In this document: positions 1-8,520 of the stretch, in pieces
Numbering within the stretch: the first letter of the stretch is position 1
How the letters are laid out: the number at the start of each line of letters is the position of its first letter
Source: Desulfobacteraceae bacterium
GTDB taxonomy: Bacteria > Desulfobacterota > Desulfobacteria > Desulfobacterales > Desulfobacteraceae
Direction: 5' to 3'
DNA length: 35,733 bases
Assembly (NCBI GenBank): GCA_024226935.1
Contig: JAAELK010000495.1
Span: 1 to 35,733, forward strand
Notes under the pieces: generated by a model
Databases searched by the model: none
What the model saw: only the letters and a program-made list of their open reading frames with translations
What the model was told of the DNA's origin: nothing
Made by a program: the position numbers and the translations under genes

Positions 1-130
1 AAAGTAGCGACACAATAGCAAAATTTTCTCATGGGTGAGAATGGGCTTCAATGACCCGTCGGAACTCATGAGGAGATTTTGCGGTGAAGCTGAGAAATCT
101 TTTTAGGAAAAGGCGACAACTTGCTTGACA
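1..130. mobile_element. Probable edge of an insertion element that disrupts the neighbouring gene
   Basis: The TPR coding pattern of the neighbouring minus-strand gene stops abruptly near 131-143, and the bases to the left encode nothing recognisable. The segment contains an imperfect inverted repeat (18-33 against 67-82, 14 of 16 bases paired) that could form a hairpin around a 33-nt loop. The outer end reads, on the minus strand, TGTCAAGCAAGTTGTCGCC, which would suit a terminal repeat starting in TG. No transposase is visible because the window starts inside the segment. The element family is unknown; it could also be a simple deletion junction. Confidence 0.33.
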
Positions 131-1175
131 CACACCGATATGGTTTTGCCTCATTATATCGCTGGATATCTATGAGTGAAATAGCCATTGTAAGAGAGTT
201 AATGGAATTAATAAACTTATCACCGGCCTTTAAACATGCTGAGCGTGCAGCATTTATCATGCCGAATCCCTGGGCGGCCCGGCCTATCATTGTGTAACAA
301 TTTCCCAATACAGAATCTGTCATAAGCTGAAAACGGGGAGCGATCAATGGATCACTGCCTGATATTTCTGATTCATACAAATCCACAGCTTCTTTAAAGT
401 ATCCCTGCCAATAATGGAAAAAAGCAGAAAAATTGATGGCAGAAGATTTTAATTTCTTGTCATTTATAGTTTTGGAAATCTCCCACCCCCTGTTAAACAA
501 CTTTATAGCTTCAGGAAAGTTTGATCGATACCACTCATTTTTAGCCATTTGCATCTGGATCAGGGATAGGGATTTTAAATCTTTACGATTTTCAGCTTTT
601 TCTAGAGCCTGATTTAAAATATTCATTATTTTATAAATATTAAATTCAACATCGGAAATTCTGGCATATTTTAGTGAGGTTTCAATAAAAAGTTCGCAGG
701 CCGCAGTTCCTTCTATTCGGGACAGATTATCAAGGACTTTATCAAAGCATTTAATGGAATTTTTAATTTGAAAACAGTGGTTATAGATATCAGCAGCTTT
801 TGCCAGCCATCTGCACTGTTGTAGATCATTTTCACTATCCAGAAGAATATCTGCTAACTGGTCGGCTTTTTCTTCATCATCGGGTAATTCTTTTAAAAAA
901 ATATCTGTGATTTTCTTTTGAAACCCTTTCATTTCCTGGGATGTGAGCTGTTTTTTAAATGATGCTTTAATCTCTTTATCGGAAAAACTAAATTTGCTGA
1001 AATTCATTTTCTCAAGAATTTTATCTTTTGTTGCCTGTTCAAGTATTTCAATCATAACGGAGGGTTTTTCCTCCATAAGCTGAATAAGCCAGTCAATGGA
1101 AAATCCGTTTTTAAAAAGAGAAGCGGCTTTTAGTGTGGATAGGGTAGGTTCGCTGATATTTTTTTCTCTGTTCAT
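66..1175 (-). pseudogene. Truncated winged-helix/TPR signalling protein, 3' end lost
   Basis: The reading frame gives 369 residues. Residues about 15-95 look like the winged-helix segment that follows the ATPase in STAND-type regulators. Residues about 120-335 are helical pairs of TPR type (for example a YWQGYFKEAVDLYE repeat). The last ~25 residues are basic and unlike a TPR, so the natural 3' end is missing and the frame runs into foreign sequence near 131-143. The start at 1175 is supported by AGGGAAA upstream and an in-frame TAA just before it, so no ATPase domain is fused at the N-terminus. It is divergent from the glycyl radical operon, a usual place for a regulator, but I see no DNA-binding motif and no ATP site. 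Regulatory function is inference. It may be a scaffold or an unrelated TPR protein. Confidence 0.6.
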
Positions 1176-1272
1176 ATCATTTCCCTGTTATTTTTCATAT
1201 TTGGTGTAATGGTAAAATTCATAACATAACAAAGAGAGTGAGTCAATTTTGAGTTTAAATGGTGACGAATCA

Positions 1273-1284
1273 TCGATATATCGA
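1273..1284. promoter_or_regulatory. 12-bp perfect palindrome, possible activator site
   Basis: TCGATATATCGA is a perfect palindrome lying about 70 bp upstream of the -24 box of the sigma-54 promoter, within the distance range of enhancer-binding proteins. Binding of a regulator here is inference only; a 12-bp AT-rich palindrome can arise by chance. Confidence 0.25.
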
Positions 1285-1350
1285 CTTGGAGCATTGGATT
1301 CAACTCTTGTATTATAGCTAAATATCTGAATTTTATAAGTAAAAACAAGC

Positions 1351-1366
1351 GGCATTAAAATTGCTA
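1351..1366 (+). promoter_or_regulatory. Sigma-54 (-24/-12) promoter of the glycyl radical operon
   Basis: CGGCAT, five bases, then TTGCT matches the RpoN consensus TGGCAC-N5-TTGCA, with the invariant GG and GC dinucleotides exactly 10 bases apart. Transcription would begin near 1377, leaving a leader of about 44 nt before the ATG at 1421, which has a strong AAGAGGTG ribosome site at 1408-1415. Sigma-54 control implies an ATP-driven enhancer-binding protein; none is intact in this window. Confidence 0.6.
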
Positions 1367-1420
1367 CATCTAAATGTAAGGAACTCAATAATAAAACAAA
1401 TTTAAAAAAGAGGTGAATAT

Positions 1421-3832
1421 ATGATTCCATTGATAAATACAGAAGGGATAAGAGAAAAACTTGTAATCAAAGCTGTAAGAAATATTCGTAAAAATTTTAA
1501 AACCAAGGAAGAAGAAGGCGCAAGTATGTACCGGGAAGGTATAAGTCTGGATTTATCAAGATCCCGACTTTTAACCCAGTCATATAAAGAAACCGAAGGA
1601 AAACCCATGGTTCTTAGAAGAGCCTGGGGCCTTGAAAAAATTCTTGAAGGAATGGATTTATATATTCAGGACTGGGAAGTTGTGGTTGGAAGCAATGTAT
1701 CATCCCCTGAAGGTTTGTTTTTTGGGATTGATATGAACTGGAGATCGGTAAAGCGTGTTTGTGATAGTAAGGCAGGAAGAAGTCTTCTTGATGATGAGGG
1801 AAGAAAAGAACTTGCCAAAATGTCTGAATACTGGAATGGAAGAAGTATAAGTGATATTCAGCGTGAAAAATTTTCAGGGGATGTGCTGGATTACTGGAAA
1901 ATGTCAAAAGGCGCACCTGTTACATGGTCTCACTGGTCGCATCTTGGAATTCCTGACTATGAAAAACTTTTTAAATTAGGTGTAAAAGGATTTATAAAAA
2001 AAGCTTGCGATCGCCTTGTGGAACTGGATAAAACTGTTCCCCTTGATTATATTGACCAAAAAGAGTTTCTCCAGGCTGTAATTATAACACTAAAAGCTGT
2101 CATCACATTTGCTAACCGCTATTCAGACCTGGCAAAGAAAAAAGCTGAAGAGACAATAGATCCCACAGATAAAAAGCGACTTGAACATATTGCAAAAGTA
2201 TGTGCAAAGGTTCCAGAGCATCCTCCCAAAACTTTTATTGAAGCGCTCCAATCGTTTTATTTTATACATCTTGCACGAAGCCTTGAGTTCTCTTCATTAG
2301 GAATTGGATTGCGATTTGATAAAATTTTTGGACCATATTTTGATAAAGATGTAAAAGAGGGCAGGATTACAAGAAAAGAAGCAATGATAACTCTTCAGTT
2401 ACTCTGGGTGAAAATTCATGATCTTGGATTAATTTATTCCCCAACACTTTCCTCAATTTATGGTGGAGTGGCTTCCCTCCAGGCCGTTACCCTTGGAGGA
2501 GTTGATGAAAACGCAAATGATGTTACAAATGAGATGTCATACATGGTACTTGAAACTGCAAAATTAATGCAGACTCCAGAACCAACAATCGCATTGCGGT
2601 ATCATGATTATACTCCCCGGGAATTACTCTCTGCTGCAACAGATGTTATTAAAACCGGAGTTGGTTACCCATCGCTTTTTAATGATAAATCCATGATACC
2701 ATTAATGAAAAACTGGGACGTACCCCAGGAACATGCCACAGATTATGCTATCAGTGGTTGTGTTTATCTTGAATTACCAGGAAAAAATATTTCTAATCGT
2801 GCCGTTGGCGGAATTATACTTCCCGGAGCTCTTCTTTATGGGCTAAGTCAAGGAATTAACCCCATGAACGGTGAGCAGATTGGTGCAAAAACACCAGATC
2901 CCAAAACGTTTAAGTCCGTTGATGATGTGATGGACGCATACCTTACCCAGGTTGATTTTTTCTTTAATAAACTATGCACTATTGATAATATATCTAAATC
3001 TTTATATGAAAAATATATACCAAGACCTTTTTATTCAGCATTTCTTGAAGGGTGTATTGAAAAAGGTAAGGATACATCAAGTTGGGGTTATCCATCTGCA
3101 ATCTCTGATATTTGTATTGTTATCGGACCTACTAATGTATCCGATTCAATTACTGCCATTAAGAAAAATGTTTTTGACGATAAAAAAATTACCATGGAAG
3201 AGCTTCTTACAGCAATGGCTCATAACTGGGTAGGTTATGAAGATATACAACAGATGATGATCAATGCTCCAAAATATGGAAATGATGATGATTATGCAGA
3301 TTTTATTGCAGCACAAACCCAGGAAAGAACAGCCAAAGCCATGATGAATTCAACAAACAGATTTGGATACCCATGCCGTGGAGACGGAAGCGGAATTTCC
3401 GGAACTTATGCAGCAGGGTCAATTATGCCTGCAACTCCGGAAGGTCGTAAAGCTGGTGAACCTTTTGCCGATGCAACACTCTCTCCTGTTTTTGGAATGG
3501 ATACAAAAGGGCCCACAGCAGTACTTAAATCAGCATCTAAAATCAACACTACTAAAACACATAACCATCTTATGAATCAAAAATTTCTACCTTCAGCATT
3601 AGAAGGTAACATGAAAGAGGTTTTCATAGATTACATAAGGAGTTGGGGAGATCTGAATATTAACCAGATTCAGTTTAATGTAGTGGATTCAAAAACGTTG
3701 AAAAAAGCTCAGGAAAATCCGGAAGAACATAAAGACTTGTTGGTAAGGGTTGCAGGTTACAGTGCTTATTTTGTTGATCTTTCAAAGGGTCTGCAGGATT
3801 CAATTATTACAAGAACAGCCCAGGGTTTTTAA
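1421..3832 (+). CDS. Glycyl radical enzyme, PFL/dehydratase superfamily, substrate unassigned
   Basis: Cytoplasmic oxygen-sensitive radical enzyme of 803 residues. The C-terminal glycyl radical motif RVAGYSAYF places the radical on Gly779. The thiyl-radical cysteine is Cys447 in SGCVYLELPG. The Cys-Gly spacing of 332 fits the dehydratase/lyase and arylalkylsuccinate-synthase branches rather than pyruvate formate-lyase, which has a Cys-Cys pair. Diol dehydratases, choline lyase, isethionate lyase and hydroxyphenylacetate decarboxylase carry Glu two residues after this Cys (GCxE); here it is Tyr449, so ordinary dehydration chemistry is unlikely. The segment TPEGRKAGEPFADATLSP and the ending DLSKGLQDSIITRT recall the benzylsuccinate-synthase/arylacetate-decarboxylase side, but no BssB/BssC-like small subunit is encoded nearby. 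The stop overlaps the activase start. Family assignment is firm; substrate is unknown. Confidence 0.93.
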   Translation: MIPLINTEGIREKLVIKAVRNIRKNFKTKEEEGASMYREGISLDLSRSRLLTQSYKETEGKPMVLRRAWGLEKILEGMDLYIQDWEVVVGSNVSSPEGLFFGIDMNWRSVKRVCDSKAGRSLLDDEGRKELAKMSEYWNGRSISDIQREKFSGDVLDYWKMSKGAPVTWSHWSHLGIPDYEKLFKLGVKGFIKKACDRLVELDKTVPLDYIDQKEFLQAVIITLKAVITFANRYSDLAKKKAEETIDPTDKKRLEHIAKVCAKVPEHPPKTFIEALQSFYFIHLARSLEFSSLGIGLRFDKIFGPYFDKDVKEGRITRKEAMITLQLLWVKIHDLGLIYSPTLSSIYGGVASLQAVTLGGVDENANDVTNEMSYMVLETAKLMQTPEPTIALRYHDYTPRELLSAATDVIKTGVGYPSLFNDKSMIPLMKNWDVPQEHATDYAISGCVYLELPGKNISNRAVGGIILPGALLYGLSQGINPMNGEQIGAKTPDPKTFKSVDDVMDAYLTQVDFFFNKLCTIDNISKSLYEKYIPRPFYSAFLEGCIEKGKDTSSWGYPSAISDICIVIGPTNVSDSITAIKKNVFDDKKITMEELLTAMAHNWVGYEDIQQMMINAPKYGNDDDYADFIAAQTQERTAKAMMNSTNRFGYPCRGDGSGISGTYAAGSIMPATPEGRKAGEPFADATLSPVFGMDTKGPTAVLKSASKINTTKTHNHLMNQKFLPSALEGNMKEVFIDYIRSWGDLNINQIQFNVVDSKTLKKAQENPEEHKDLLVRVAGYSAYFVDLSKGLQDSIITRTAQGF

Positions 3833-4761
3833 TGAACAAAAATATTAAGGGAATAAAAGAAGAAAGAGGTGTTGTATTTAATATCCAACGGTTCAGCACC
3901 CATGACGGGCCAGGCATCAGAACAACAGTTTTTTTAAAAGGATGTCCTTTAACCTGTTTATGGTGCTCAAATCCTGAATCCCAAAAAGAAAAACCTCAGT
4001 TAATGGTTAGGGATATTAAATGTTCCGGGTGTGGGGCTTGTCTTTCTTCTTGCCCGGAACAGGCAATTTCTTTTTCTAAAAAGAGAAAGCGGATAATAAA
4101 CTGGGAAAAGTGTAATAACTGTTTCTCATGTGTCGATGCCTGTCTTTATAAGGCATTAACAGCCGTGGGTGTTTATAAAAGCGTTGAAGAGATTGTAGAG
4201 GTTGTGGAAAAAGATCGTATCTTTTATGAAAATTCCAAAGGAGGGGTCACATTTTCCGGCGGGGAAGTGCTGACCCAGCACAATTTTCTGGAAAAACTTT
4301 TGATACGATTTAAAGAGGAAGGAATACACAGAACAGTCGATACCACAGGCCTTGCATCATTAAAAGTAGTAAAAAAAATTATTCCACTTACTGACCTTGT
4401 TATGATTGATATTAAACATCTCAACTCAAAAAAGCATAAAGAGGGAACCGGAGTTGGCAACGAACTCATACTTAGTAATCTTGAATACATTGCAAAAAAT
4501 ATTACTACATGGATTCGTCTACCTTTAATTCCAGGCTTTAACGATGATCAAGATCATATTTTAAAAATTGCACAGCTTGCAACCAGGTTAAATGTAGAAA
4601 AGATTTCTCTACTTCCATACCACGAGGGGGGAAGAGCAAAAGCCGCACAGATCGGTGAAACATTTGAACAAGAAGAGATGGAAACACAGTCAGACGAACA
4701 CTTGAAAAGATTGACTGATATTCTATCCAAGAGGGATATTAAAATTACTGTTAGTTCTTAA
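3832..4761 (+). CDS. Glycyl radical enzyme activating enzyme (radical SAM)
   Basis: Activase of 309 residues that uses S-adenosylmethionine and a [4Fe-4S] cluster to put the radical on Gly779 of the preceding enzyme. The radical-SAM triad is Cys38, Cys42 and Cys45 (GCPLTCLWC), preceded by the activase signature RFSTHDGPGIRTTVFLKGC. A ferredoxin-like insert holds two further four-cysteine sets, Cys64/67/70/74 and Cys94/97/100/104, as in activases of dehydratases, decarboxylases and benzylsuccinate synthase but not of PFL. The SAM-binding GGE motif (FSGGEVLTQ) is present. The ATG shares one base with the upstream TAA (TAATG), which suggests translational coupling. Length is normal and all key residues are present. 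Confidence 0.95.
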   Translation: MNKNIKGIKEERGVVFNIQRFSTHDGPGIRTTVFLKGCPLTCLWCSNPESQKEKPQLMVRDIKCSGCGACLSSCPEQAISFSKKRKRIINWEKCNNCFSCVDACLYKALTAVGVYKSVEEIVEVVEKDRIFYENSKGGVTFSGGEVLTQHNFLEKLLIRFKEEGIHRTVDTTGLASLKVVKKIIPLTDLVMIDIKHLNSKKHKEGTGVGNELILSNLEYIAKNITTWIRLPLIPGFNDDQDHILKIAQLATRLNVEKISLLPYHEGGRAKAAQIGETFEQEEMETQSDEHLKRLTDILSKRDIKITVSS

Positions 4762-4858
4762 GAGGCATGGATTATCTTTTTTTGATTTTTAGGCCTTATA
4801 ACTGAATTAAATGACATCAAATCATACCATAATAAATGACGCCAAAAGGAGAACGTTC

Positions 4859-6589
4859 ATGCTTTATGATCAAAAACCATGGATAAAATTCTATGATAAA
4901 ATGGTTACCCAAGAAATTGAAAAGCCTGAATTAAATTATCTTGAATTTCTAAACAGGGGTTTAAAGCATGATCCTGGAAAAATTGCATTTCATTATTTAG
5001 GTTCTTCCTACACTTTTAAAGAGATGGATGAATTATCCACAAAGTTTGCTCTATTTTTGATTCAAAACGGTTATAAAAAAGGTGATGTGGTTGGAATTAA
5101 TCTGCCCAACACACCTCAGTTTTTAATAGCCCTTGCCGGTTCAATACGTGCCGGGTGTATTGTTACCGGGACATCACCACTTTTAACTCCAAAAGAGTTG
5201 ATTCATCAGATTAATGATTCTGGTACAAAAATAATGATAACTCTTGATATACTTTACGAAACAAATTTTGCATCACTACAGGGAAAAGTTCCAGATCTTG
5301 AATCTGTTATTGTAACAAACATTGCAGAATTTATTTCACCGGTTAAGCGTTTTATTGGAAAATTATTAAAAAAAATTCCCGTGGGAAAAACAAATCCTCT
5401 AGAAGGGATGAAGCTTTTTGATTTCAGAAAAATTTTATCAATTAATCTTGAGAAGTTGCCTGAATTAGAAGTTAATATAGACGATACTCTTTTGTATCAA
5501 TATACCGGTGGAACCACCGGCCCGTCTAAGGGAACCATCTTAACCCACAGAAGTGTAATGTCCAATATCAAACAGATTGTTCAATGGTTTGTAAAATCGG
5601 AAAAACCCCTTGAAGATTCAATTAAAACCGCCCTGGGAAAAGATATTTGTTGTTCAGGTTTTCCCATGTACCATGTGGCTGGCATGTCTCAGGGTTTACA
5701 ATATTTAGGCCTTGCCGGCACACAAGTATTAGTACCAGATCCAAGAAATACAGATCAAATTTGCAAGGATCTTAAAAAGTATAAACCACAGGTTCTATTA
5801 AATGTTTCTACCCTCTATCTTTTATTAATGGATAATCCAAAGTTTAAGAAAATTGATTTTTCTGGGTTAATATTTGCACTTTCTGGTGCAGCCCCATTGG
5901 ATGTGCATTCAAACCTGAGACTTGAAAAAATAATTGGAAAAGGAAAAGTGATTGAAGCATTTGGAATGACGGAAGCTGGTCCCATTGCAACCATGAACCC
6001 CTTTGTGGGAAAAAAGAAAACAGGTTCTATTGGAATTCCTGTTCAAAGTACCAAAATTAAAATTGTTGATATGGACACCGGAAAAATTGAGATGGGAGTT
6101 GGAGAACCGGGTGAGTTAATAATTCAAGGTCCACAGATGATGGATGGATATTTTAATAAAAATGAGGCCACAAAAAAAGCAATGCGTGACTCTGGTGATG
6201 GAAAGTGGTTATATACCGGTGATATAGCAAAAATGGATGAAGATGGTTTTATCTATATAGTTGACAGAACAAAAGATATGCTGCTTGTGGGTGGGTATAA
6301 TGTCTATTCAAAAGAGGTTGAAGATACATTGTATGAAATCCCCTCAATTGAGTTGTGTGCTATTGTTGGAAAACCTAACCCCCAAAGACTTGGAAGTGAA
6401 ATAGTAAAAGCTGTAATTCAATTATCAAATGCATTTAAAGATAACAGCAAGGATACCCTTGAAGAAGAAATAACAAAATATTGCAGACAAAATTTAGCAC
6501 CATATAAAATTCCAAAAATCTTTGAATTTCAAGAGAAAATACCTCTGACTCCTGTGGGCAAGGTTGATAAGAAATTGTTGAGGAAGTGA
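4859..6589 (+). CDS. AMP-forming acyl/aryl-CoA ligase
   Basis: A 576-residue ANL-superfamily ligase that would activate a carboxylic acid to its CoA thioester through an acyl-adenylate. It shows the P-loop-like motif YTGGTTGPSKGTILTH, the adenylate motif FGMTEAG, the hinge region YTGDIAKMDEDGF, the GYNVYSKEVED segment and the C-terminal catalytic lysine in TPVGKVDKK. It resembles long-chain or FadD-type ligases more than benzoate-CoA ligase. An in-frame ATG at 4811 has no ribosome site, whereas the ATG at 4859 is preceded by AAAAGGAGA at 4844-4852; I therefore take 4859. It lies about 100 nt after the activase with no terminator between, so it is probably in the same sigma-54 operon and may activate the product or substrate of the radical enzyme. 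The substrate is unknown. Confidence 0.9.
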   Translation: MLYDQKPWIKFYDKMVTQEIEKPELNYLEFLNRGLKHDPGKIAFHYLGSSYTFKEMDELSTKFALFLIQNGYKKGDVVGINLPNTPQFLIALAGSIRAGCIVTGTSPLLTPKELIHQINDSGTKIMITLDILYETNFASLQGKVPDLESVIVTNIAEFISPVKRFIGKLLKKIPVGKTNPLEGMKLFDFRKILSINLEKLPELEVNIDDTLLYQYTGGTTGPSKGTILTHRSVMSNIKQIVQWFVKSEKPLEDSIKTALGKDICCSGFPMYHVAGMSQGLQYLGLAGTQVLVPDPRNTDQICKDLKKYKPQVLLNVSTLYLLLMDNPKFKKIDFSGLIFALSGAAPLDVHSNLRLEKIIGKGKVIEAFGMTEAGPIATMNPFVGKKKTGSIGIPVQSTKIKIVDMDTGKIEMGVGEPGELIIQGPQMMDGYFNKNEATKKAMRDSGDGKWLYTGDIAKMDEDGFIYIVDRTKDMLLVGGYNVYSKEVEDTLYEIPSIELCAIVGKPNPQRLGSEIVKAVIQLSNAFKDNSKDTLEEEITKYCRQNLAPYKIPKIFEFQEKIPLTPVGKVDKKLLRK

Positions 6590-6659
6590 TTTTTACATGC
6601 AATACTAAAAAAAGGGACAATCCTTTTTTTTTCAAATCACACTATGAAGGGGAAGCCAT

Positions 6660-6731
6660 ATGGATAATCAATCTTTTTGGAATCCAATTTTGGAGGCACT
6701 GCCCCGAAAAAAATTTAAACATCTGCAATGA
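6660..6731 (+). pseudogene. 5' stub resembling a phenylacetate-CoA ligase (PaaK family)
   Basis: A 23-codon frame (MDNQSFWNPILEALPRKKF and a few more residues) begins after a good ribosome site (AAGGGGAA, 6647-6654) and ends in TGA. The pattern (aromatic-WNP, E, LPR, LQ) is like the first residues of PaaK-type phenylacetate-CoA ligases. Nothing matching the rest of PaaK follows, so a deletion seems to have left only the beginning. The match rests on a short segment recognised by eye and could be coincidental. Confidence 0.42.
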
Positions 6732-6801
6732 TTCTTATAAAACTCCAATGAACTTTATGGGATCTCAAAATCAAACCATAAACGCATAATTTTTAACATA
6801 A

Positions 6802-6846
6802 TTTTCCCTGCTGTTTGATTTTTGCAATTTTAAACAGCAGGGAAAA
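6802..6846. terminator. Bidirectional intrinsic terminator
   Basis: A perfect 15-bp inverted repeat (6802-6816 and 6832-6846, TTTTCCCTGCTGTTT and its complement) has a 15-nt loop and A/T runs on both sides. It lies between the end of the glycyl radical operon and the convergent sulfatase, so it can end transcription from both directions. Confidence 0.85.
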
Positions 6847-6878
6847 TGTCATGGGTTTTTATCGATGGGTGTTTATGT

Positions 6879-8405
6879 TTAGTGATTTAAATCAGATTGG
6901 ATATTATTTTCATAAAAGTGGCAGTCATCACCTTTACAGGTCTTAAAATTATTAAGTGTTTTAGAATATTGTTTTTCCATTAAGGGTGGAAGTTGATCAT
7001 AAAAGTTATTTAACTGATATTTGTCTAAATTAATATCATAATACTCGATGGCATCTTTTATTTCAGTTGCCTCGGTATAGGACCCATTTATATCAGTTTC
7101 ACCGTTAATTATCTTATGCTCTTTTCCATAATTAACATATAGACTGTTTTCGTTTGGTGTTAATGTTCTTAATGCCTGAAATTCAGGAATAATATCCAAT
7201 GCTTCAAGTCCAGTCGCTTCTTGATAAAATCTCACGAGAAATCGTTTACGTGGAAAACTTTTAAGGCTGGTATCTCCATTTGTCGTACTAAACAAAGGAA
7301 CCATTGATTGCCCGTCGGTTTCCCGAAGTGGTACCACACTAGCCATATCTGCAATAGTTACAGCCAAATCATTGTTCAGAACCAGGGCATCTGAAGTTTT
7401 ACCCTTTAATGATTCATCGGTATTTGGGACGGCAATTACCAATGGCACTCTGATAGCTTCTTCATAGGGGGCACCTTTTTGTGTTAATCCAAATTCACCC
7501 ATATAAAATCCATTATCCGATAAAAAAACAATTACTGTATCATCGTAGAGTCCTTTTTTTTCAAGGGCGTTAACAACATTGCCAACCATTTTGTCGATGC
7601 CGCGCATATTTGAATATCTTGATTTATAGTAATTATTAATACCCTTATAGTAAAGATTAACATGTTCTGTATCAATATTATCCGTGATCCACGTAGATTT
7701 TCCATCTATTTTGAAGAAATTTTCTTTTCTAACAAGATCAGGGGATTCATTAAGGGGGAAGTCTGGATAAGGTTGAAGTGTAGCGGCATATGTTAATGAA
7801 TAAGGTATTGGTCGTCCAAAGCCATCTCCGGGTTGATAGGGCATATTAGTATGTGGTGCTGTCGGTGCCATATAAAGGAAAAAAGGTTTATTGGATTCCA
7901 CTTGGTTTTCAATAAAGTCGATGCCTTTTTCAGCAATAAAATCAGTTTGAAAAAGGGTATTTTGTTCAGGGTCCGGGATTGAACCGTCATTATCAATATA
8001 AGTGTACTCGGTCATTTTATATGAAGAATGGCCGAATAATGCAACCCAGTAATCCCATCCTTCGGGTTTAGCTGGGTCTGCCGCATAGGCATTCAGATAT
8101 TTACCAACTAAGCCAGTTGTATAGTTCTTTTCTTTCAGCCAATTTTGTAGAAATGTTTTGTCTCCGTCTTGGCCGGTTGGATCATTGGGATAAATAAGTT
8201 CATAACCCTGGGTTATATTTGTTATGCCATGATTTTGTACATATTGCCCCGTCAGAAAAGTAGCTCTGGACGGACAGCAAATTGCATCTGTGGCGAAGAA
8301 ATTAGAAAATTGAATTCCTCTATTTACAATGTGCTTATCAATATTAGGTAATTTTTTATTTTTAAGCATTAATTGAAATAGATTAAGGTCTAAATCGTCT
8401 ATCAT
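6879..8405 (-). CDS. Sulfatase (formylglycine type), export signal out of frame
   Basis: Hydrolase of the arylsulfatase family that cleaves sulfate esters. The open part has 508 residues. The formylglycine motif CxPSR is present as CCPSRATFLTG (Cys43 in this frame, modified by FGE or an anaerobic sulfatase-maturating enzyme). Metal-binding parts are visible as MIDDLD at the start and FLSDNGFYMGEFGL. The frame continues upstream of 8405 without a stop (residues ...TPNFTAINNKSPNFLVF) to a hydrophobic stretch. A signal peptide with an AYA/Q cleavage site, an ATG at 8542 and a strong GGAGGA site would complete it, but a run of 12 A (T on the coding strand) at 8509-8520 puts the ATG out of frame. 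The ATG at 8405 has no ribosome site, so the intended gene is 6879-8542 with a frameshift. Substrate is unknown. It lies alone, convergent with the radical-enzyme operon. Confidence 0.85.
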   Translation of the reverse strand: MIDDLDLNLFQLMLKNKKLPNIDKHIVNRGIQFSNFFATDAICCPSRATFLTGQYVQNHGITNITQGYELIYPNDPTGQDGDKTFLQNWLKEKNYTTGLVGKYLNAYAADPAKPEGWDYWVALFGHSSYKMTEYTYIDNDGSIPDPEQNTLFQTDFIAEKGIDFIENQVESNKPFFLYMAPTAPHTNMPYQPGDGFGRPIPYSLTYAATLQPYPDFPLNESPDLVRKENFFKIDGKSTWITDNIDTEHVNLYYKGINNYYKSRYSNMRGIDKMVGNVVNALEKKGLYDDTVIVFLSDNGFYMGEFGLTQKGAPYEEAIRVPLVIAVPNTDESLKGKTSDALVLNNDLAVTIADMASVVPLRETDGQSMVPLFSTTNGDTSLKSFPRKRFLVRFYQEATGLEALDIIPEFQALRTLTPNENSLYVNYGKEHKIINGETDINGSYTEATEIKDAIEYYDINLDKYQLNNFYDQLPPLMEKQYSKTLNNFKTCKGDDCHFYENNIQSDLNH

Positions 8406-8508
8406 AAAAACAAGAAAATTAGGAGATTTATTATTTATTGCAGTAAAATTAGGGGTGTCAGCTTCAAATTGTGGTGCCTGAGCATAAGCATTTACACAAA
8501 AAACACAT

Positions 8509-8520
8509 AAAAAAAAAAAA
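8509..8520. repeat. 12-base homopolymer causing the sulfatase frameshift
   Basis: Twelve consecutive A on the plus strand lie inside the hydrophobic core of the sulfatase signal peptide. With 12, translation from the ATG at 8542 stops after 16 codons. With 10 or 13 it would read through signal peptide and sulfatase as one frame of about 554 residues. The tract could be a phase-variable switch, a fixed mutation or a sequencing error. Confidence 0.8.

Noticed and set aside
1421-3832. Assignment as pyruvate formate-lyase or choline trimethylamine-lyase
   Set aside because: There is no Cys-Cys pair as in PFL and no GCVE motif as in choline lyase; microcompartment genes expected with many choline lyases are also absent.
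6586-6789. 67-codon plus-strand frame after the CoA ligase
   Set aside because: It runs in a different frame from the PaaK-like stub, has no ribosome site and overlaps the ligase stop.
8405-8405. ATG at 8405 as the true start of the sulfatase
   Set aside because: There is no ribosome site, it removes the export signal, and the frame continues upstream with coding character to a signal peptide.
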